From: a virus
Direction: 5' to 3' (one strand)
IMG/VR virus record: IMGVR_UViG_3300042505_002139
Location: 1 to 41,238 of that record
Length of the DNA stretch: 41,238 nucleotides
In this document: positions 18,176 to 27,260 of the stretch, one piece after another
Numbering within the stretch: position 1 is the stretch's first letter
How the letters are laid out: each line of letters begins with the position of its first letter
Made by a program: the position numbers and the translations under genes
Notes under the pieces: model-generated
What the model was told of the DNA's origin: nothing
What the model saw: only the letters and a program-made list of their open reading frames with translations
Database searches by the model: none

Positions 18176-19222
18176 TTATTCTATTATATCCCTATAATCA
18201 TACCCCATATTTTGGAGGTATTCTTCGTAAGATTCAAGATTTTTTGCCGAGTAGTACCCAAACTCTTCACCCTTTAAGACTTTTCTATAAAAAAATTGAA
18301 AAGTTCTCCATAAAAAACTTTGTTTCAATTGTTGATTCGTGTTTAAAAGCTTCCAGTTATCTAATCCCAAGTTTTCATAATATTCGCTAGTTTTTCCCAT
18401 GTGGAAAATAGACTGCTCTTTTATTGCATACATTCTATAGCCATTTGTATAGGCTCTAATGGGAATTGTGTGCTCTTCCCCGAAAAATATAATTCTTGGG
18501 TCTGGAAATATATCTTTTAAAAAATCAATTGATGAAAATATCATGTGACCGGACACAAAATAGTGTTCTATATATCCTAGTTCATTCCACTCTTTTTCGT
18601 CTTTTTTAAGATTTTCTATTTTTTTAATTGCAGACAGGTTTTCACGTTTTAAAGTTTCTACATCTGGTTTACTAAAAGTGTGATACTTTATACTGTTATC
18701 TTTTAATTTTTCAAACCATGGTGATCTATAGGAGATTATTACTTTTTTGTTTTCTCTATTTTTAATAATTTCGTAATTTCTTTTAAGGATTGAGTCCCAT
18801 CCCGTTTCAAACCTAGAGTGACCATCTATTCTTAAAAAGAAATCCTGATCTTCAGCAAGAGAGCAGGAGATAAAAAAAGATAGACCAAGACCCATTAATA
18901 AATCTGTTCCTAAATTAACAACTTTTACATTTTTAAAACTTGAAAAATCTTCAAAGATGTTATCTGATCTTTGATTGCAAATACCAATAAAAATATTGTC
19001 AGGATTATCTGCTTTTTTAAAACAATCAATTACAGTGTTTTTTAGGTCTTCTTCATTAAACGCTGGTATTGATACAAATATTTTTTTATTGCTTATAGTT
19101 TCAGTGATATTATTATCGGTTTTTTTTGCACCGGGCTGCCAATTAGGGTTTTTTTTCTTAAAAGACTTCCAAGGTGACAATGACTGTTCTTGGTCTTTAG
19201 ATTCTGAGGAATCGCTATTCAC
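18176..19222 (-). CDS. Glycosyltransferase of the hydroxyproline GlcNAc-transferase (GT60, PF11397) type
   Basis: A 348-residue protein, GTG start. After a polar, Lys-rich N-terminus it has IFVSIPAFNEEDL at 48-60, ICNQRSDN at 81-88, FFLRIDGHSRFETGWDSIL at 128-146 and FFGEEHTIPIRAYTNGYRMY at 246-265, with IFH near 272-274. The D-x-H (133-135) followed by RF-GWD, and the GEE-R-T-GY block with a downstream His, are signatures of the family typified by the Skp1 hydroxyproline GlcNAc-transferase. That family adds GlcNAc to hydroxyproline; this activity is inferred for the phage protein. It is three genes after the PPxF protein at 19883 and 4 nt after a zinc-ribbon gene. Confidence 0.75.
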   Translation of the reverse strand: MNSDSSESKDQEQSLSPWKSFKKKNPNWQPGAKKTDNNITETISNKKIFVSIPAFNEEDLKNTVIDCFKKADNPDNIFIGICNQRSDNIFEDFSSFKNVKVVNLGTDLLMGLGLSFFISCSLAEDQDFFLRIDGHSRFETGWDSILKRNYEIIKNRENKKVIISYRSPWFEKLKDNSIKYHTFSKPDVETLKRENLSAIKKIENLKKDEKEWNELGYIEHYFVSGHMIFSSIDFLKDIFPDPRIIFFGEEHTIPIRAYTNGYRMYAIKEQSIFHMGKTSEYYENLGLDNWKLLNTNQQLKQSFLWRTFQFFYRKVLKGEEFGYYSAKNLESYEEYLQNMGYDYRDIIE

Positions 19223-19225
19223 CGT

Positions 19226-19453
19226 TTACCACCTATTGATTGGGCATTTGGCTTCTTTTAGCTTTGCTTTTAATTTCATAAAACAGCCGCACTGTTTGCA
19301 TTGAGCAGTTACTCTTATGAATTCTTCGCAGCTATAGCATGTGTTTATTCTTTTGTTAAAAAGTTCTTCTTCAGAAAACTCTGCTTTAGGATTTAATACG
19401 TCCCACGGTCTTGTATCGCCAAGTTTTTTTTTATATTCTTGCCATTTATTCAT
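19226..19453 (-). CDS. Small zinc-ribbon protein (DUF6171-like)
   Basis: A 75-residue protein with CYSC and CKQCGCF about 14 residues apart and a final CPINRW, the spacing of a small zinc-binding ribbon. The pattern CGCFMKLKAKL...A-CP-W matches short phage proteins assigned to DUF6171; function unknown. It starts MNKWQEYKKKLGDTRPWDVL and sits directly before the GlcNAc-transferase-like gene with a 3-nt gap, so it may be an accessory of that enzyme. No clear ribosome site precedes the ATG. Confidence 0.65.
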   Translation of the reverse strand: MNKWQEYKKKLGDTRPWDVLNPKAEFSEEELFNKRINTCYSCEEFIRVTAQCKQCGCFMKLKAKLKEAKCPINRW

Positions 19454-19466
19454 TTTTTATTTCGTT

Positions 19467-19874
19467 TTATTTGTAAAACTTTTCCCCATCCCATTTCCAG
19501 CCTGGTGTTTGCACTTGCAAGCAACCATTGGTGCAGTCTATGGTTTGTTCTATTATAATGGGATTGCTTGCGAGTATGGCATAGTTTGCTTCATCTTCTG
19601 GCTCAAAAGTTATTGTTTCAGTCTCACCATTGAACGTAACTTCTATTGTAAGATTTTCTTTATCAACTATTGTACCGTTGAGCAGCATGTCTGCAAGTGG
19701 TGAATAAACTATGTTTAAAAATTCTACTACCCCATCAATAACGAATAAAAGAACTCTTCCTTTATTGTCTACTTTTTCTGGGGCAAAACGGTTTTCTCCT
19801 GGTTGAATTGAAATAAATCTGTATCCACGAACAACTCCGTGATTAAGTATTAGCCCTGATGTTGCTGTAATCAT
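19467..19874 (-). CDS. Unknown protein in the tail operon
   Basis: A 135-residue protein I do not recognise. It is beta-rich by pattern (VRGYRFISIQPGENRF, LTIEVTFNGETETITFEPE) and ends with a CTNGCLQVQTPGWKWDGEKFYK segment holding a Cys pair. AGGAT precedes the ATG at 19874. It lies 8 nt after the PPxF gene and before the zinc-ribbon gene. A small virion or fibre-associated protein is plausible; there is no direct evidence. Confidence 0.55.
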   Translation of the reverse strand: MITATSGLILNHGVVRGYRFISIQPGENRFAPEKVDNKGRVLLFVIDGVVEFLNIVYSPLADMLLNGTIVDKENLTIEVTFNGETETITFEPEDEANYAILASNPIIIEQTIDCTNGCLQVQTPGWKWDGEKFYK

Positions 19875-19882
19875 ATTTTATC

Positions 19883-20357
19883 CTATCCGCAAATACTATT
19901 GTCTAAAGCGTAGAATGCCGCTGAGCATGTGCCAACCTGATATTCGGCGCACGCGTAGTTTGCGGCTGCAAGTGCTGTACATGTCCAAACGGGTGGTGGA
20001 GCCGTGAACTCTGGAGGGAAGAATGGCGGAAAAAATGGAGGGGCAGCAAAATCTGGAGGAAAAAATGGAGGGGCAGCAAAATCTGGAGGAAAAAATGGCG
20101 GAAAAAATGGAGGAAAGAACGGACTATGAATAGTATAGTTAATTGATTGGCCTAGTGGCACAACACTATTATCTGTTAACGCAGTCTTTACTTTATCTAA
20201 ATTTCCAGAATCATCCGTGGACTCTTGGGTCACAGTGCCGACAACAAAACCAGCGTTTGTTATTATAGTGTTTGCGGTTGCCTTAGCAGTACCGTGCAGC
20301 TACCGTTGGTTTAGCCGCTTTTCTTGATCCGCCTGCATTACTTGCTGGAATTGTCAT
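19883..20357 (-). CDS. PPxF-repeat protein, one +1 frameshift at CGG (copy 2)
   Basis: A 157-residue product in two frames. The ATG at 20357 gives MTIPASNAGGSRKAAKPTVAA, then codon 22 is CGG and the zero frame ends two codons later (CGG TAC TGC TAA). Skipping C reads GGT and continues GTAKATANTIITNAGF, matching copy 1 (KPTIAAGTAKADANTTITNAGF). That in-frame paralogue shows directly which reading is right. INYTIHSPFFPP starts a Pro/Phe-rich region with FAAPPFFPP variants, ending in a Cys-containing tail (WTCTAL, YACAEY, GTCSAAF, SICG) absent from copy 1. It begins 1 nt after a tail fibre stop. Confidence 0.75.
19990..20124 (-). repeat. PPxF / PPDFAAPP tandem repeat
   Basis: Coding repeat of PPFF and PDFAAPPFF units on the minus strand; the plus strand is almost all purine. 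It is shorter and more varied than the array at 9697-9866. Confidence 0.75.
20292..20294 (-). other. +1 frameshift site B: GCA CGG T
   Basis: In-frame CGG at codon 22; zero-frame stop three codons on. Copy 1 of this gene has the same protein sequence across the point without the extra base. Confidence 0.85.
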
Positions 20358-20358
20358 T

Positions 20359-23300
20359 CTAAGCCTTTAGGTCTCCTAGTACAATCCATTGATTTGTATC
20401 TATCTTGACCATTGTAGCTGAAGACCATTGGGCACGCAAATTAGCGGTATTTGCTGTCCCCTGTGGAGTACAATTCACCGTTACGCCAGAATTGCCGACT
20501 ATCTGTAGTGCTCCAGTTCCTATTTGAACAACATCTACTCTATCACCAATACTAAATGGTTGCGAAGAGTTGGTTGGTATGTATAGGGTCATTCCTGTTG
20601 AGCCATTCATTGTTATTAGCTTACCAAGATCACTGGTTGCCAGAGTGTATGGGGTAACTGTCTGGGCATTTATTTGTGATCTAAATCCAGCTCTTGCTGG
20701 ACCCTCTTGAAGTGTTGTTGGACCAACGGAGTTTGCTGCAACAGTTGCAGCTTCTCCAGTATAGTTTGTTGCAGACAAAACTTGTGTACCTGCAATTTTA
20801 ATAACTTTGCCACTGGCAAGATTTAAGCTCTCAGAAGATGACCATGAAGATGTTGAATTTGACCAAGTAAAGGATTTATTTGCAGAACCGTCTGGAACAA
20901 CTATTCCAGAACCATCTGCAGTAGTATTGCTTGGGGAAACTGAGCTTCCAAGTTCAATTGTTTTATCTTCAACGGTAATGGTTTCCGTATTTATGGTTAC
21001 GGTGTTGCCGTTAACTACAAGGTTTCCAGTTACTGTCAAATTGCCGCTAACCGTAGGGTCTATTGTGCTCACCCATACTGAACCATTATATGATAAAATG
21101 CTTCCAGTTGTTGCACCCGTTGCATTAACGTCACCAACGTCATCAAGACTATTGATTGTTGGTATCGAATCTGGAATCCAAGCTGTACCATTCCACTTTA
21201 AAAATTGTCCAGTACTTGGTGCATTACTTGCGACATCTCCAAGATCCGAAAGAACAGATGTATTTAATACAGTTGAGTGATCGTGTGCGTCGTGTCTCGT
21301 TGAATTAAAATATTGCAGGTGATCATCGTCTCCAAGTCCAGTCATAGAGCCATGATCTGAAACTGGAGTTGATGGTATTGCCCCTGTAGTCGATAAAGTT
21401 CTTCTTAAATCCCAAACTGATATAATAGAGGCTTGAGGGTCATTGGTGTATGTATTTGATGTGTAGTATATAATCTTGTGTAGTGGTCTAAACTCATAAA
21501 TTGGAAAACCTGTTAAATCAAGATCTTCCCAGACGGCATCTTCTGCTAAGTTTGTAGAAATATAGTTGTCTTGACCAAGAATAGCTATAACTGGTTCATT
21601 AATGTTGTTTGTTGCAACTATCCAAGAAATACCCCATCTATTATTAGATATTTCTGGAGTAGACCAAGTTCCTGCAGTATTGAGGTTGTACATCGATCTT
21701 CCACCATTGTGCTTAAGTGGGTAGTCTGTTGCTGCGTCTTTAACCCATGTAGAACCAGATCTATAGAACATTGGTATTTGTGCTACTGGACTAAGTGTTT
21801 GCTCCCAAGTATTTGGTGTTGGAGTAGCAGAGTCTATAATCTGGACCTCTAAGTCTTCATCAAAAAATGTTCCACCAGCCAAAGCGACTTGGGCATGTGT
21901 ATTACTCGTTCCATCACCACCAGTTGTTGCACTGATTCCAAATCCATTTGCAATTGCTGCTCCACGAGTTCTGTGCAGATATTCGTGTGTGGCCCAATCT
22001 AAAACTATTCCATGACGCTCGTCTGCAAAAAAGTGGTGTGTATTTCCTCCACTATTCCAATAAACATAAGCTACTGGTGCTTCATTTTCAAAATCAAAAA
22101 ATGTATTAAATTTACTTGCTAAAGCGCCAGTGTTGCTAAAGTAAATATAGTGTAAGCCAGATTGATCAGTTATGGTTACTGATGAAGATGTTGTCTTGAC
22201 ATATCTCTTACCCTTACACCAAACTGTGTACGATGTGGATACAGGAGCAATTGTAAATACTCTTCCCGAGAGACTGATTGTGGAATCAGCTCTATTTTCG
22301 ATTCCAGTTGGCTCACTAGTTGGAAAAGTTGAATTTACCCAAGCTGAACCGTTGTACTGCAGTATCTCTCCGTCAAAAGCTGAAGTTACATTAACATCAG
22401 CTATATCGTTAATATTATTAACTTCTGCAATTGACGCGTTGACCCACGCAGATCCATTGTACTTTAAAAATTGATTAGTTACAGCGGCATTTGTTCCGTC
22501 TACGTCTGCAAGATCATTAAGCGAAAGAGGATGATTATACCAGTTGTTTCCATCGCTATACAGCACATCTCCTGGGTTGTGGCCATTGCCAATGTAGCTG
22601 ACATCTTCAAGAGTGCCTAGTGCTGGAACCTTTATAGCAGCACTTGATACATTGCTAAAGGCTGTTACTTTTACTGATCCTGATGCCGGAGCTTCGCTAA
22701 ATTCAACTTTTAGGTTTCCCTGGCTTGGGACTTCCCATCTAGCTTGTATAACTTCGTATGGAGGAGTTGCACTTTGTATCGTTACAAATAAATCATCTTC
22801 TATAAAAGGAAACGCAATTGTAAACTCTGTTTCTGTTCCATTTCCTATTATTGCACTATGGCTGTATCCATCAGAAGTTGGTGGTGCTGCTCCGTTAATC
22901 CAATCTTCTCCATCCCAAATAAGAACTTGATTTTGTTGCAGTGTTCCAGAATTTATTGCAACATTAGAAATATCATTAAGGTCTGCATTGAGTGATACCG
23001 TTGGCGTAGCTGCTTCCCCAGAATTATTTATTATACTTATTCCAGTGCCGGCAACAAGGTTCTGTACGTAGTTTCCAACAGTATCAGAAGCCAGGTCTAT
23101 TTGATCGTTGATCCAGGCAGATCCATTATACTTTAGATAGCTATTTGTTACTGATGTATTTACGGTAACATCAGAAAGGCTGTCTACTGAAAAAGAGGAT
23201 AGTTGATTATTAACATAGACTGTTGCATTAGTATAGGCTGTCGCTGCCTTTGTTGAGGCGTCTGTCGCTGCGTTTGCTTCTGCTGCTGCAGCTGCCCCAT

Positions 23301-24111
23301 AGGCATCGTAGGTGTTTGTTGTTACTGATATGATTGGCTGGGATTGTTCTCCAGAACCGCTATTTATTGTTATGCCAGTTCCTGCTGTTAAATTGGCTAC
23401 ATAATCGCCAGTTGTGTCTGTACCTAGTGATACCGCATTTGCAATTATGTTGGCACTTAGCGTTACGTTGCTTCCGCCATCAATTATTACGTTCCCTTCT
23501 AGGTCTCCAGACAGGGTTATTTTTCTTGGGGTTGTCCATCCTGCAGCTGTTCCGCTGATATTGATTGCAACTGTTGATGGCAAGCTTATTATAATATTTC
23601 CGGTAGTATAATCTACGTTAACTTCATTTGGAGTTCCAGTTATAGAGTTAACAAATGTTGGTTTACCAGTAACATTATCCCAATCAATATTTGCGTCTAT
23701 TTCTCCAAGAGAACCACTAAATACTTCTGAGGTATTGGTTGCATCTGGGATAAAAGTAAATTTTCCAGTAGAATCATCAAATCCAAAAAAACCAACTTTT
23801 GCAGATGTGCCATTATGCCATCTAAATTCAACTCCACGATCTTTATTGTCATCTAGCGTTGGTGCTGTTTTGCCACCAAGGGTAATGATAGGATCTTTTA
23901 GTGTTGTTACGGTTGATTCTATGACCGTTGTATTTCCAAGTATTGTAATATCATTTACTGTTAAATTTTCTTCAGTAATGATTGAAGTACTAGAATCTTG
24001 TAATAAATTTAAGGATGAATTTACAAGGTTACCATCACTATCAAGGTAATAGAATATTCTATTAACTGGATCAATAGCTATTTGACCCTGCGTAATGCTT
24101 GGTAAAGCCAC
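20359..24111 (-). CDS. Large tail fibre / tail spike-like protein
   Basis: A 1250-residue protein in one frame with a GTG start (MALPSITQGQIAIDPVNRIF). It contains LTAGTGIT linkers, several FLKYNGSAWVN and ILQYNGSAWVN units, one IGNGTETEF module (compare IGDGTN in other fibres), a central unique domain of about 300 residues with IYFSNTGALASKF and HGIVLDWATHEYLHRTRG, and a GNLVVNGNTVTINTETITVEDK module. The central domain could be the receptor-binding or carbohydrate-contact part. The last 100 residues match the end of the 10104-12105 fibre, and both are followed by a PPxF gene. No frameshift is needed here. Confidence 0.75.
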   Translation of the reverse strand: MALPSITQGQIAIDPVNRIFYYLDSDGNLVNSSLNLLQDSSTSIITEENLTVNDITILGNTTVIESTVTTLKDPIITLGGKTAPTLDDNKDRGVEFRWHNGTSAKVGFFGFDDSTGKFTFIPDATNTSEVFSGSLGEIDANIDWDNVTGKPTFVNSITGTPNEVNVDYTTGNIIISLPSTVAINISGTAAGWTTPRKITLSGDLEGNVIIDGGSNVTLSANIIANAVSLGTDTTGDYVANLTAGTGITINSGSGEQSQPIISVTTNTYDAYGAAAAAEANAATDASTKAATAYTNATVYVNNQLSSFSVDSLSDVTVNTSVTNSYLKYNGSAWINDQIDLASDTVGNYVQNLVAGTGISIINNSGEAATPTVSLNADLNDISNVAINSGTLQQNQVLIWDGEDWINGAAPPTSDGYSHSAIIGNGTETEFTIAFPFIEDDLFVTIQSATPPYEVIQARWEVPSQGNLKVEFSEAPASGSVKVTAFSNVSSAAIKVPALGTLEDVSYIGNGHNPGDVLYSDGNNWYNHPLSLNDLADVDGTNAAVTNQFLKYNGSAWVNASIAEVNNINDIADVNVTSAFDGEILQYNGSAWVNSTFPTSEPTGIENRADSTISLSGRVFTIAPVSTSYTVWCKGKRYVKTTSSSVTITDQSGLHYIYFSNTGALASKFNTFFDFENEAPVAYVYWNSGGNTHHFFADERHGIVLDWATHEYLHRTRGAAIANGFGISATTGGDGTSNTHAQVALAGGTFFDEDLEVQIIDSATPTPNTWEQTLSPVAQIPMFYRSGSTWVKDAATDYPLKHNGGRSMYNLNTAGTWSTPEISNNRWGISWIVATNNINEPVIAILGQDNYISTNLAEDAVWEDLDLTGFPIYEFRPLHKIIYYTSNTYTNDPQASIISVWDLRRTLSTTGAIPSTPVSDHGSMTGLGDDDHLQYFNSTRHDAHDHSTVLNTSVLSDLGDVASNAPSTGQFLKWNGTAWIPDSIPTINSLDDVGDVNATGATTGSILSYNGSVWVSTIDPTVSGNLTVTGNLVVNGNTVTINTETITVEDKTIELGSSVSPSNTTADGSGIVVPDGSANKSFTWSNSTSSWSSSESLNLASGKVIKIAGTQVLSATNYTGEAATVAANSVGPTTLQEGPARAGFRSQINAQTVTPYTLATSDLGKLITMNGSTGMTLYIPTNSSQPFSIGDRVDVVQIGTGALQIVGNSGVTVNCTPQGTANTANLRAQWSSATMVKIDTNQWIVLGDLKA

Positions 24112-24137
24112 TGCAAAACCTTTCTATTTTTTAATAA

Positions 24138-25652
24138 CTAAAATATTCCACCGTCAATTACAACGCCATCAAATGTTGATAAGTTGGTGATCGAGCCACC
24201 AGTTATTGAAACATTTGAAGCGTCTTGAACTGCGATTGTTCCAAGACCAAGGGTTGCTCTAGCCGTTGCTGCGTCTGCGTCGTCAATCAGTGATCTACCA
24301 AAAGATGTAAGGGTTGTCAAAGCAGCTGTATTTGCTCCAGTAAAATATGGAAGTTTATCTGCTGCTGAACTTAAACCAGCCAGTGCCGCCAATTCTGGAT
24401 CGTAGGCCTGAACATCTACGCCTATTTCAATACCTAGATTTACTCTAGCATTAGCAGCAGTTGTGGCGCCAGTTCCACCATATGCTATTGCTATGGTTCC
24501 AGCGTTCCATGTTCCAGTGCTAATTGTGCCCACTGATGTAAGAGAAGAGTTAACTACCCCTGATCCAAGAGTAGTATTTGATAATACTACGGATCCATCA
24601 ACCATATAGGCTTTTCCTGCAGCTAGATCCAAATATTCTGAGGATGTCCATGCAGTTGTTGTATTGACCCAGTTGAATGTCTTATCTGTTGAGCCCTTAA
24701 CAGTTAAACCTGCTCCATTTGCTGTTGAATCTGTTGGGCTTGCTGTGCTAGCAAGTTCTATGTTTTTATCATCAACAGTAACAGTTGTTGAGTTGATTGA
24801 TGTTAGGGTTCCATTAACGGTTAAATTTCCGCCAACAGTTAAGTTGTTTGCAATTGTGACATCACTAGCCAATCCTACTGTAACTGAACCGTTAGAAGCT
24901 GAAACAACAACTTCTCCAGAAGTTCCTGTTAATGCAGTAACGCCTAGGTTTGTAATCGCAAGCTTGGAATTTGCGTCGTCGTAATTTACTGAAACACCAG
25001 AGTGCGTTGCATTTGTAAGTAGAGCTGCAGCTGCATCTTGTGCGTCTTCTGTGAATCCGGTGATTTGTCCTGCGTTAATATTGATTACTGCATTGCTTGC
25101 GGATGTAATTCTTCCCTGTGCGTCAACAGTAAATGTTGCGACTGTATTAGCTGCGCCATAAGTTCCTGCGGTTACAGCAGTATCATCAAGACTTATAGTG
25201 ATGGTGTCTGTTGAACCAGCAACTGAAGATAAGCCAGTTCCACCAGAAATTGTCAACGTATCTATGCCAGAAGTAATTGTTTGGTTTGATCCACTGTCAC
25301 CTGCAACAGTAAATGAAGTGGCAACGTTTGAAATATTCGAATTTATATTGGCTACTAAATCATCAACATAAAGTTTTGTAGTAGCATGAGTATTAGCTGT
25401 TGGAGTTGGAACTATAACTGTTCCAGTAAATGTTTTGTTTCCCGAGATTGTTTGTGAACTTGTTAAGGTTGCAAAGGCGCCAGAGCCACCTATTGCTATT
25501 ACTGAAGTTGCGCTTCCACCTGCTCCACCAGTTCCTTTACCGTAGTAAAGAACATCATCCACTTCTGTAAAAGCTAGTTCTGCGTTTTCTAGAGCTGACG
25601 GTGCACCACTTACACCAGACGACCTTCTTTTTATCCTGATTGTGTTAGCCAT
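24138..25652 (-). CDS. Tail fibre protein
   Basis: A 504-residue protein with a strong GGAGGAAA ribosome site. MANTIRIKRRSSGVSGAPSALENAELAF is a typical fibre N-terminus, also found in cyanophage fibres. A FTGTVIVPTPTANTHATTKLYVDDL segment, a TVDAQGRITSAS unit and a GNLTVNGTLTSINSTTVTVDDK unit link it to the other fibres. The end (TLGLGTIAVQDASNVSITGGSI) is a common short-fibre C-terminal motif. It probably assembles as a beta-rich trimer on the tail or baseplate. Confidence 0.75.
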   Translation of the reverse strand: MANTIRIKRRSSGVSGAPSALENAELAFTEVDDVLYYGKGTGGAGGSATSVIAIGGSGAFATLTSSQTISGNKTFTGTVIVPTPTANTHATTKLYVDDLVANINSNISNVATSFTVAGDSGSNQTITSGIDTLTISGGTGLSSVAGSTDTITISLDDTAVTAGTYGAANTVATFTVDAQGRITSASNAVININAGQITGFTEDAQDAAAALLTNATHSGVSVNYDDANSKLAITNLGVTALTGTSGEVVVSASNGSVTVGLASDVTIANNLTVGGNLTVNGTLTSINSTTVTVDDKNIELASTASPTDSTANGAGLTVKGSTDKTFNWVNTTTAWTSSEYLDLAAGKAYMVDGSVVLSNTTLGSGVVNSSLTSVGTISTGTWNAGTIAIAYGGTGATTAANARVNLGIEIGVDVQAYDPELAALAGLSSAADKLPYFTGANTAALTTLTSFGRSLIDDADAATARATLGLGTIAVQDASNVSITGGSITNLSTFDGVVIDGGIF

Positions 25653-25654
25653 TT

Positions 25655-25993
25655 TTAAAAGTTTCCTCCATCAACTAAATTTTCCTCTGCATAGTTCACC
25701 CAAGCAGAGCCGTTGTAACGCAAAACTTGACCAGTTGCTACGGAATTTATAGTAACATCATTTAATCCATTTAATACTGATTGAACAGTAACATTTGATT
25801 CTATGCTAATAATTCTGTCTTTTACAGTTAAATGAGATCCAGCTGGATTTAAACCTATTACAGTTTGTAATGCTTCAACTGCATCGTTTAAATCTGAGTG
25901 CTGCTGATGGTGGGGTACAGTAACTGAATCTAACCTATCTGATGAGGTTGGATTAGTAAAGGTATCTAGAGCAGCTGGATATTGTATGGCCAT
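25655..25993 (-). CDS. Small fibre-associated structural protein
   Basis: A 112-residue protein beginning MAIQYPAALDTFTNP. HHQQHSDLNDAVEALQTVIG and NPAGSHLTVKDRI follow a pattern common in phage structural proteins (HA-HN-LN-A-A-E-LG-NP-G, then V-R). The last 40 residues (LNDVTINSVATGQVLRYNGSAWVN) are the fibre linker unit seen in neighbours. It ends 3 nt before the next fibre gene. Probably an adaptor or short fibre. Confidence 0.65.
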   Translation of the reverse strand: MAIQYPAALDTFTNPTSSDRLDSVTVPHHQQHSDLNDAVEALQTVIGLNPAGSHLTVKDRIISIESNVTVQSVLNGLNDVTINSVATGQVLRYNGSAWVNYAEENLVDGGNF

Positions 25994-26003
25994 TTTTTAT
26001 TTC

Positions 26004-26414
26004 CTATAAAGACAGAATTTTGTTAACAGTATCACTCCAGAATATAGTAATTGAAAGAGAGGAATTACTACCTTCATATGGTAAACCAGATGAATTATCT
26101 ATGTAAAGTATTAATCTGGAGCTTGCGTCTGTTGACCCAACTTGATATAAAGCTAAAGCTTGAAATGCTGACCCATCATGACTAACGATAACATCGTCGG
26201 CGTTAAGAATTCCATCTGTGCTTGTTACATTACTAAGATTAGATGATCTTCCTTTAATTGCAGAATTTGGTATATCAGAGACATATTGATCAGTTGCAAT
26301 GTTTACTGAGTATATATTTGTATCCAAAAGTAAAACTCTATAATTTGACGCCGAAGTATTGATTTCCCCATTTAAAAGAGATTGTTTTGCTTTAGTATAA
26401 ACTAAATTGGCCAC
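26004..26414 (-). CDS. Virion-associated protein, function unknown
   Basis: A 136-residue protein: MANLVYTKAKQSLLNGEIN, a LLLDTNIY strand, SDIPNSAIKGRSSNLSNVT, then LILYIDNSSGLPYEGSNSS and ITIFWSDTVNKIL. This order is frequent in phage tail-region proteins of unknown role. The GTG start shares bases with the upstream stop (TAGTG), showing tight coupling. Probably a tail component. Confidence 0.6.
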   Translation of the reverse strand: MANLVYTKAKQSLLNGEINTSASNYRVLLLDTNIYSVNIATDQYVSDIPNSAIKGRSSNLSNVTSTDGILNADDVIVSHDGSAFQALALYQVGSTDASSRLILYIDNSSGLPYEGSNSSLSITIFWSDTVNKILSL

Positions 26415-27199
26415 TATACACCAACGTCTTTAGACACTATTATCCTATACTTGTAGCCACTTTCAAAATACTCTTTATCCTCAGTATAATAAGCTGGTGT
26501 TGCGTCATTGAGCGATGGAAAGTCTACATAAACTTCTGGTTTCCATGAGTGAAGTTGTATATTTGTTTGGATATTTTCCCACCTAGATGGTGCTCTTTGT
26601 ATTTTTTTTCTTTGGCATTTAAAAAATGTGTTATTCAAAAAGTTTGACGCTGGTCGAGCATTAAATATTATTTTTGCTCTTCCCATGTTGTAGTCATTTT
26701 CTATATAAAAATCACCATTAGTTGGAATAACTTCTGATATATAAAATTCTGGATTTTTAGCTAGTATTTGAACACTGGTGTAGGCATCTGTTCTTATTGA
26801 TTTATCTTCTACTAAAATTTCTCCTGGCTCTGGAGCTTTTACTGAAGAAAAAGACGAGGGTGTTGCATCGTCACCCTTCCAGGTAAAAGAAATTTGCTCT
26901 TCTGGAATTGTTTCATTTGCAGCGTCAAGAAAGTTTACTAGCCTTATTAAATACTCAGTATCAGAAACAAGATTTGCTTCTGAATCCCAATAAAGTTTTA
27001 AAGTTCTTGAAATCTGGTTATAGTCGGCTATTGTTTGTATATCTAAAAATGGATTGGAAACAGAGGATGGAGTTGAGCTATTTGTTTGAACAATAAAATT
27101 TTCGTTTATTAAACTACTTATTTTTATAGTCCTGCCAAATTTAATTGCCACCATGTTAACATCTAGGGCGACTACTGTGTCTATTAAAGGAAGGGCCAC
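26414..27199 (-). CDS. Tail-region structural protein, unknown
   Basis: A 261-residue protein with a GTG start and an AGGAG ribosome site. MALPLIDTVVALDVNMVAIKFGRTIK is followed by Ig-like beta patterns (ISRTLKLYWDSEANLVSDTEYLIRL reads like an Ig or Big-type bacterial domain). No enzyme motif is seen. It is the first gene after the capsid terminator, so it heads the tail and fibre operon. Confidence 0.55.
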   Translation of the reverse strand: MALPLIDTVVALDVNMVAIKFGRTIKISSLINENFIVQTNSSTPSSVSNPFLDIQTIADYNQISRTLKLYWDSEANLVSDTEYLIRLVNFLDAANETIPEEQISFTWKGDDATPSSFSSVKAPEPGEILVEDKSIRTDAYTSVQILAKNPEFYISEVIPTNGDFYIENDYNMGRAKIIFNARPASNFLNNTFFKCQRKKIQRAPSRWENIQTNIQLHSWKPEVYVDFPSLNDATPAYYTEDKEYFESGYKYRIIVSKDVGV

Positions 27200-27222
27200 T
27201 GTTTTCTCCTACCAAAATCTAT

Positions 27223-27228
27223 ATTATA
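27223..27228 (-). promoter_or_regulatory. Probable -10 box for the tail/fibre operon
   Basis: TATAAT on the minus strand just after the capsid terminator, about 24 nt before the GTG at 27199, which has an AGGAG ribosome site. No clear -35 hexamer is present, so confidence is limited. Confidence 0.4.
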
Positions 27229-27260
27229 AGTAGTAACAAAAAAAAGGGATAAAGCAATAA

